DNA of 41,465 bases, taken from positions 1 through 41,465 of the forward strand of contig CALXLA010000037.1 of NCBI GenBank assembly GCA_944389075.1, read 5' to 3'. This DNA comes from an uncultured Spirochaetaceae bacterium (lineage in GTDB: Bacteria > Spirochaetota > Spirochaetia > Sphaerochaetales > Sphaerochaetaceae). The notes under the pieces were generated by a model. The model saw nothing but the letters and a program-made list of their open reading frames with translations, did no database searches and was not told the DNA's origin. Below, one piece after another: positions 39,917 through 41,465 of the stretch; position 1 is the first letter of the stretch; every line of letters begins with the position of its first letter. The position numbers and the translations under genes are program-made.

Positions 39917-40657
39917 TTACTGAGCATCTGCAGGTGCTGTTGTTGTGTGTGTACCACACTTTACAATTGCACCGTTATTATCAGTTGAAATTCTCTCTGC
40001 AACAGCCTGATCTGTTTCAGTACCTGTCTTTGAGAGTACGTTGATATCGGTCTCTCCCACTCTTTCAGTAAATGTATTTCCAGTCAGGGTAACAATAGCT
40101 TCTGTCTCCAGATCAACCTTTGTGCTTCCTGTGATTGTATTGTTTCTTACAGTAGCTTTTGTCATACCAGCATTATTCTCATCGAAATAGAAAGGCATAC
40201 GGCAGTCTGTGAATACAGAACCCTCAATAGTTGCATTATCGCCTTCAACGGTTATTCCTCTGCCAGTTCCTGTGCTTGTCAGCGAAATATCATAGAAACG
40301 AACATTATCAGCACCCTGTGCTACATTGATGATCTCATCGTTATTACTTCCGGAAATTGCGAGCGATTCAACACTGACAGTACTTCCTGTTATGACAATT
40401 CTATTCGCACCAACTGTAATTGCGGCATCATCATCTGCACCTTTAAGAGTCACTCCATCAACACTTACCTCAAGGTCTTTTGTGAGGGTAATCGTACCAT
40501 CGATAATTATTGTCTTCTCGCCAGCTGTAGCCGCAGCATCAAGCTTTTCAATAAGGTCATCTTCTCCTGTTACAGTTACACTCGGTGTCGATGGATTGCA
40601 AGCAGTAAAACCAAATACTACCATTGCAGTAAGAAGAGCTATAAGAAGCTTTTTCAT
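39917..40657 (-). CDS. Surface lipoprotein with right-handed beta-helix repeats
   Basis: The 246-residue protein has a lipoprotein signal with lipobox FTAC (Cys20). The mature part consists of short repeated strands: KTIIIDGTITLTKDLEVSVDGVTLKG, RIVITGSTVSVESLAISGS, VRFYDISLTSTGTGRGITVEGDNATIEGSVF, TVRNNTITGSTKVD, VTLTGNTFTE. This is the pattern of a parallel beta-helix (pectate-lyase-like coil). No catalytic residues are evident, so adhesion, glycan binding or a structural surface role is possible. AGGAGG lies 10 bases before the ATG. Its promoter spacer has a run of eight G, suggesting phase-variable expression. Confidence 0.87.
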   Translation of the reverse strand: MKKLLIALLTAMVVFGFTACNPSTPSVTVTGEDDLIEKLDAAATAGEKTIIIDGTITLTKDLEVSVDGVTLKGADDDAAITVGANRIVITGSTVSVESLAISGSNNDEIINVAQGADNVRFYDISLTSTGTGRGITVEGDNATIEGSVFTDCRMPFYFDENNAGMTKATVRNNTITGSTKVDLETEAIVTLTGNTFTERVGETDINVLSKTGTETDQAVAERISTDNNGAIVKCGTHTTTAPADAQ

Positions 40658-40691
40658 ATTCCAATTTCCTCCTATGGATATTACTGCACTG

Positions 40692-40724
40692 ATTTTACCC
40701 CCCCCTCTGGTTCAATTCTGTCAA
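40692..40724 (-). promoter_or_regulatory. Promoter with G8 tract in its spacer, upstream of the lipoprotein
   Basis: On the minus strand a perfect TTGACA (40724-40719) and TAAAAT (40697-40692) are separated by 21 bases, of which the last eight (40705-40698) are all G. Slippage in the tract would change the spacer length, which is now longer than the 17-base optimum. Confidence 0.6.
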
Positions 40725-40817
40725 CCTTTTACTTGTGAATTCACCCCTCCCCGGTAAGCTTTTGTCAACATGATTCTTCTCCGTCTTTTACCTTCGGAGG
40801 ATTTCATGGAAAAATTT

Positions 40818-40834
40818 CTTCACCTTAGGTGAAG
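40818..40834. promoter_or_regulatory. Hairpin/operator-like inverted repeat
   Basis: CTTCACC and GGTGAAG flank TTA, a perfect 7-bp inverted repeat about 35 bases upstream of the -35 box of the rightmost gene. With the two promoters it accounts for most of the 40658-40921 gap. Confidence 0.4.
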
Positions 40835-40869
40835 GCATATTAATGGCCTAATTTATGAGAAAATAATGC

Positions 40870-40898
40870 TTGCGCTTTTGATTATCTGACCATATTCT
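40870..40898 (+). promoter_or_regulatory. Candidate promoter of the rightmost gene
   Basis: TTGCGC (40870-40875) and TATTCT (40893-40898) are 17 bases apart, each matching consensus at about four of six positions, and end about 23 bases before the GTG start. Confidence 0.5.
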
Positions 40899-40921
40899 GC
40901 CTGAAAAGGGGAAGGATTATA

Positions 40922-41465
40922 GTGATCAAGCATATCTCTATCACAGGCTACAGGATGAGGCCTGTTCATGACATATTGTCACGTTCTTTCGTTTCTGCCA
41001 TAGACAGGACCGCTTCATTCCTGGATATGGACCTCACCGATTTCATCAGCGGGCTTGATGGCTTTGAATGGAAGCCTGAAGGAAGACACATGAAGTTCTC
41101 TCAGGAACTCTACTCCTCCATTCCCGGGACAAAGGCTGCAACTCGCCCTGCTTTGATATCACTGCAGAATGCAGCTGATGGATTGGGAATATCGCTTGAG
41201 GAATTCATTGAGAGATGCTCCGTTTCCGATGACGGGATAAGGAAGACAAGGGTAAGCTTCGGTCCGCTTCCGATGAGGACTGTAGCGGTGCTGTTCATAG
41301 CCTTCAGATGCATAGACAGCTGCTATGACATGAGGGATCTGAGGACCGACTACTCGGCATATGGCGGATGGGATATATCGCTGATCAAGCTCAATGAGGT
41401 GCTTGATGCCATATCCATGTCATATGATGATTTCCTCAGTCTGGCGGATTCAGATGAGATTGAAG
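40922..41465 (+). CDS. Unrecognised protein with XRE-like helix repeats (3' truncated by window)
   Basis: A frame open from the GTG at 40922 to the window end encodes at least 181 residues. GAAGGA lies 5 bases before the GTG. Three 16-residue blocks align without gaps: IDRTASFLDMDLTDFI (27-42), LQNAADGLGISLEEFI (81-96) and LNEVLDAISMSYDDFL (157-172). They resemble the last two helices of Cro/CI-type HTH domains, and RPALISLQNAADGLGISLEEFIE in particular reads like such a domain's end. DNA binding is only inferred, as the recognition helices are not clear. The codon style matches neighbours. No stop is seen. Confidence 0.7.
   Translation, partial: MIKHISITGYRMRPVHDILSRSFVSAIDRTASFLDMDLTDFISGLDGFEWKPEGRHMKFSQELYSSIPGTKAATRPALISLQNAADGLGISLEEFIERCSVSDDGIRKTRVSFGPLPMRTVAVLFIAFRCIDSCYDMRDLRTDYSAYGGWDISLIKLNEVLDAISMSYDDFLSLADSDEIE

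Overview
The window reads as chromosomal DNA of an anaerobic, probably gut-associated bacterium, most likely a spirochaete near Sphaerochaetaceae/Treponema. The grounds are the substrate-binding proteins whose mature ends begin with an ASGS-E pattern, strong AGGAGG ribosome sites, TRAP and MATE transporters, an Rpn-family nuclease, and a surface lipoprotein whose promoter carries a poly-G tract like those of Treponema. No marker gene (rRNA, ribosomal protein) is present, so the placement is an inference. GC content looks to be in the high forties. I see no rRNA, tRNA, CRISPR array, prophage or insertion sequence.

Left part (1-9 kb): the end of an SNF2 helicase with a co-transcribed 547-residue unknown protein and an M19 dipeptidase; an MFS transporter and a ferredoxin-fused aldo/keto-reductase-like protein that diverge from a strikingly symmetric promoter; a two-gene unit of a trypsin-like lipoprotein protease and an XdhC protein fused to a YqeB-like domain; and a SPASM-type radical SAM protein preceded by a perfect 16-bp palindrome.

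Middle (9-26 kb): a MATE pump; a tryptophanase/tyrosine phenol-lyase relative with an altered cofactor pocket; a three-gene ABC importer with a 12-TM permease and an ATPase carrying a large insertion; a two-gene polar amino-acid ABC importer in which the ATPase has a GHKL-like tail and the binding domain is fused to the permease in permuted lobe order; an Rpn nuclease; a beta-glucuronidase; and a TrkAH potassium system.

Right part (26-38 kb, almost all minus strand): a TRAP transporter (dctPQM), a cyclase-family hydrolase and a ketopantoate-reductase-like protein form a likely organic-acid module. Upstream of it lies a dense, translationally coupled cluster: DUF3842, a structured leader, a metal-chelate-type ABC importer, an FmdE-like protein, then larE-larB-larC and a histidine phosphatase. 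This looks like metal uptake joined to synthesis of the nickel-pincer nucleotide cofactor; the cofactor-using LarA-type enzyme is not in the window.

Right end (38-41.5 kb): a second MATE pump, a beta-helix lipoprotein with the poly-G promoter (a candidate phase-variable surface protein), and the start of an unrecognised protein with three XRE-like helix repeats that runs off the window.
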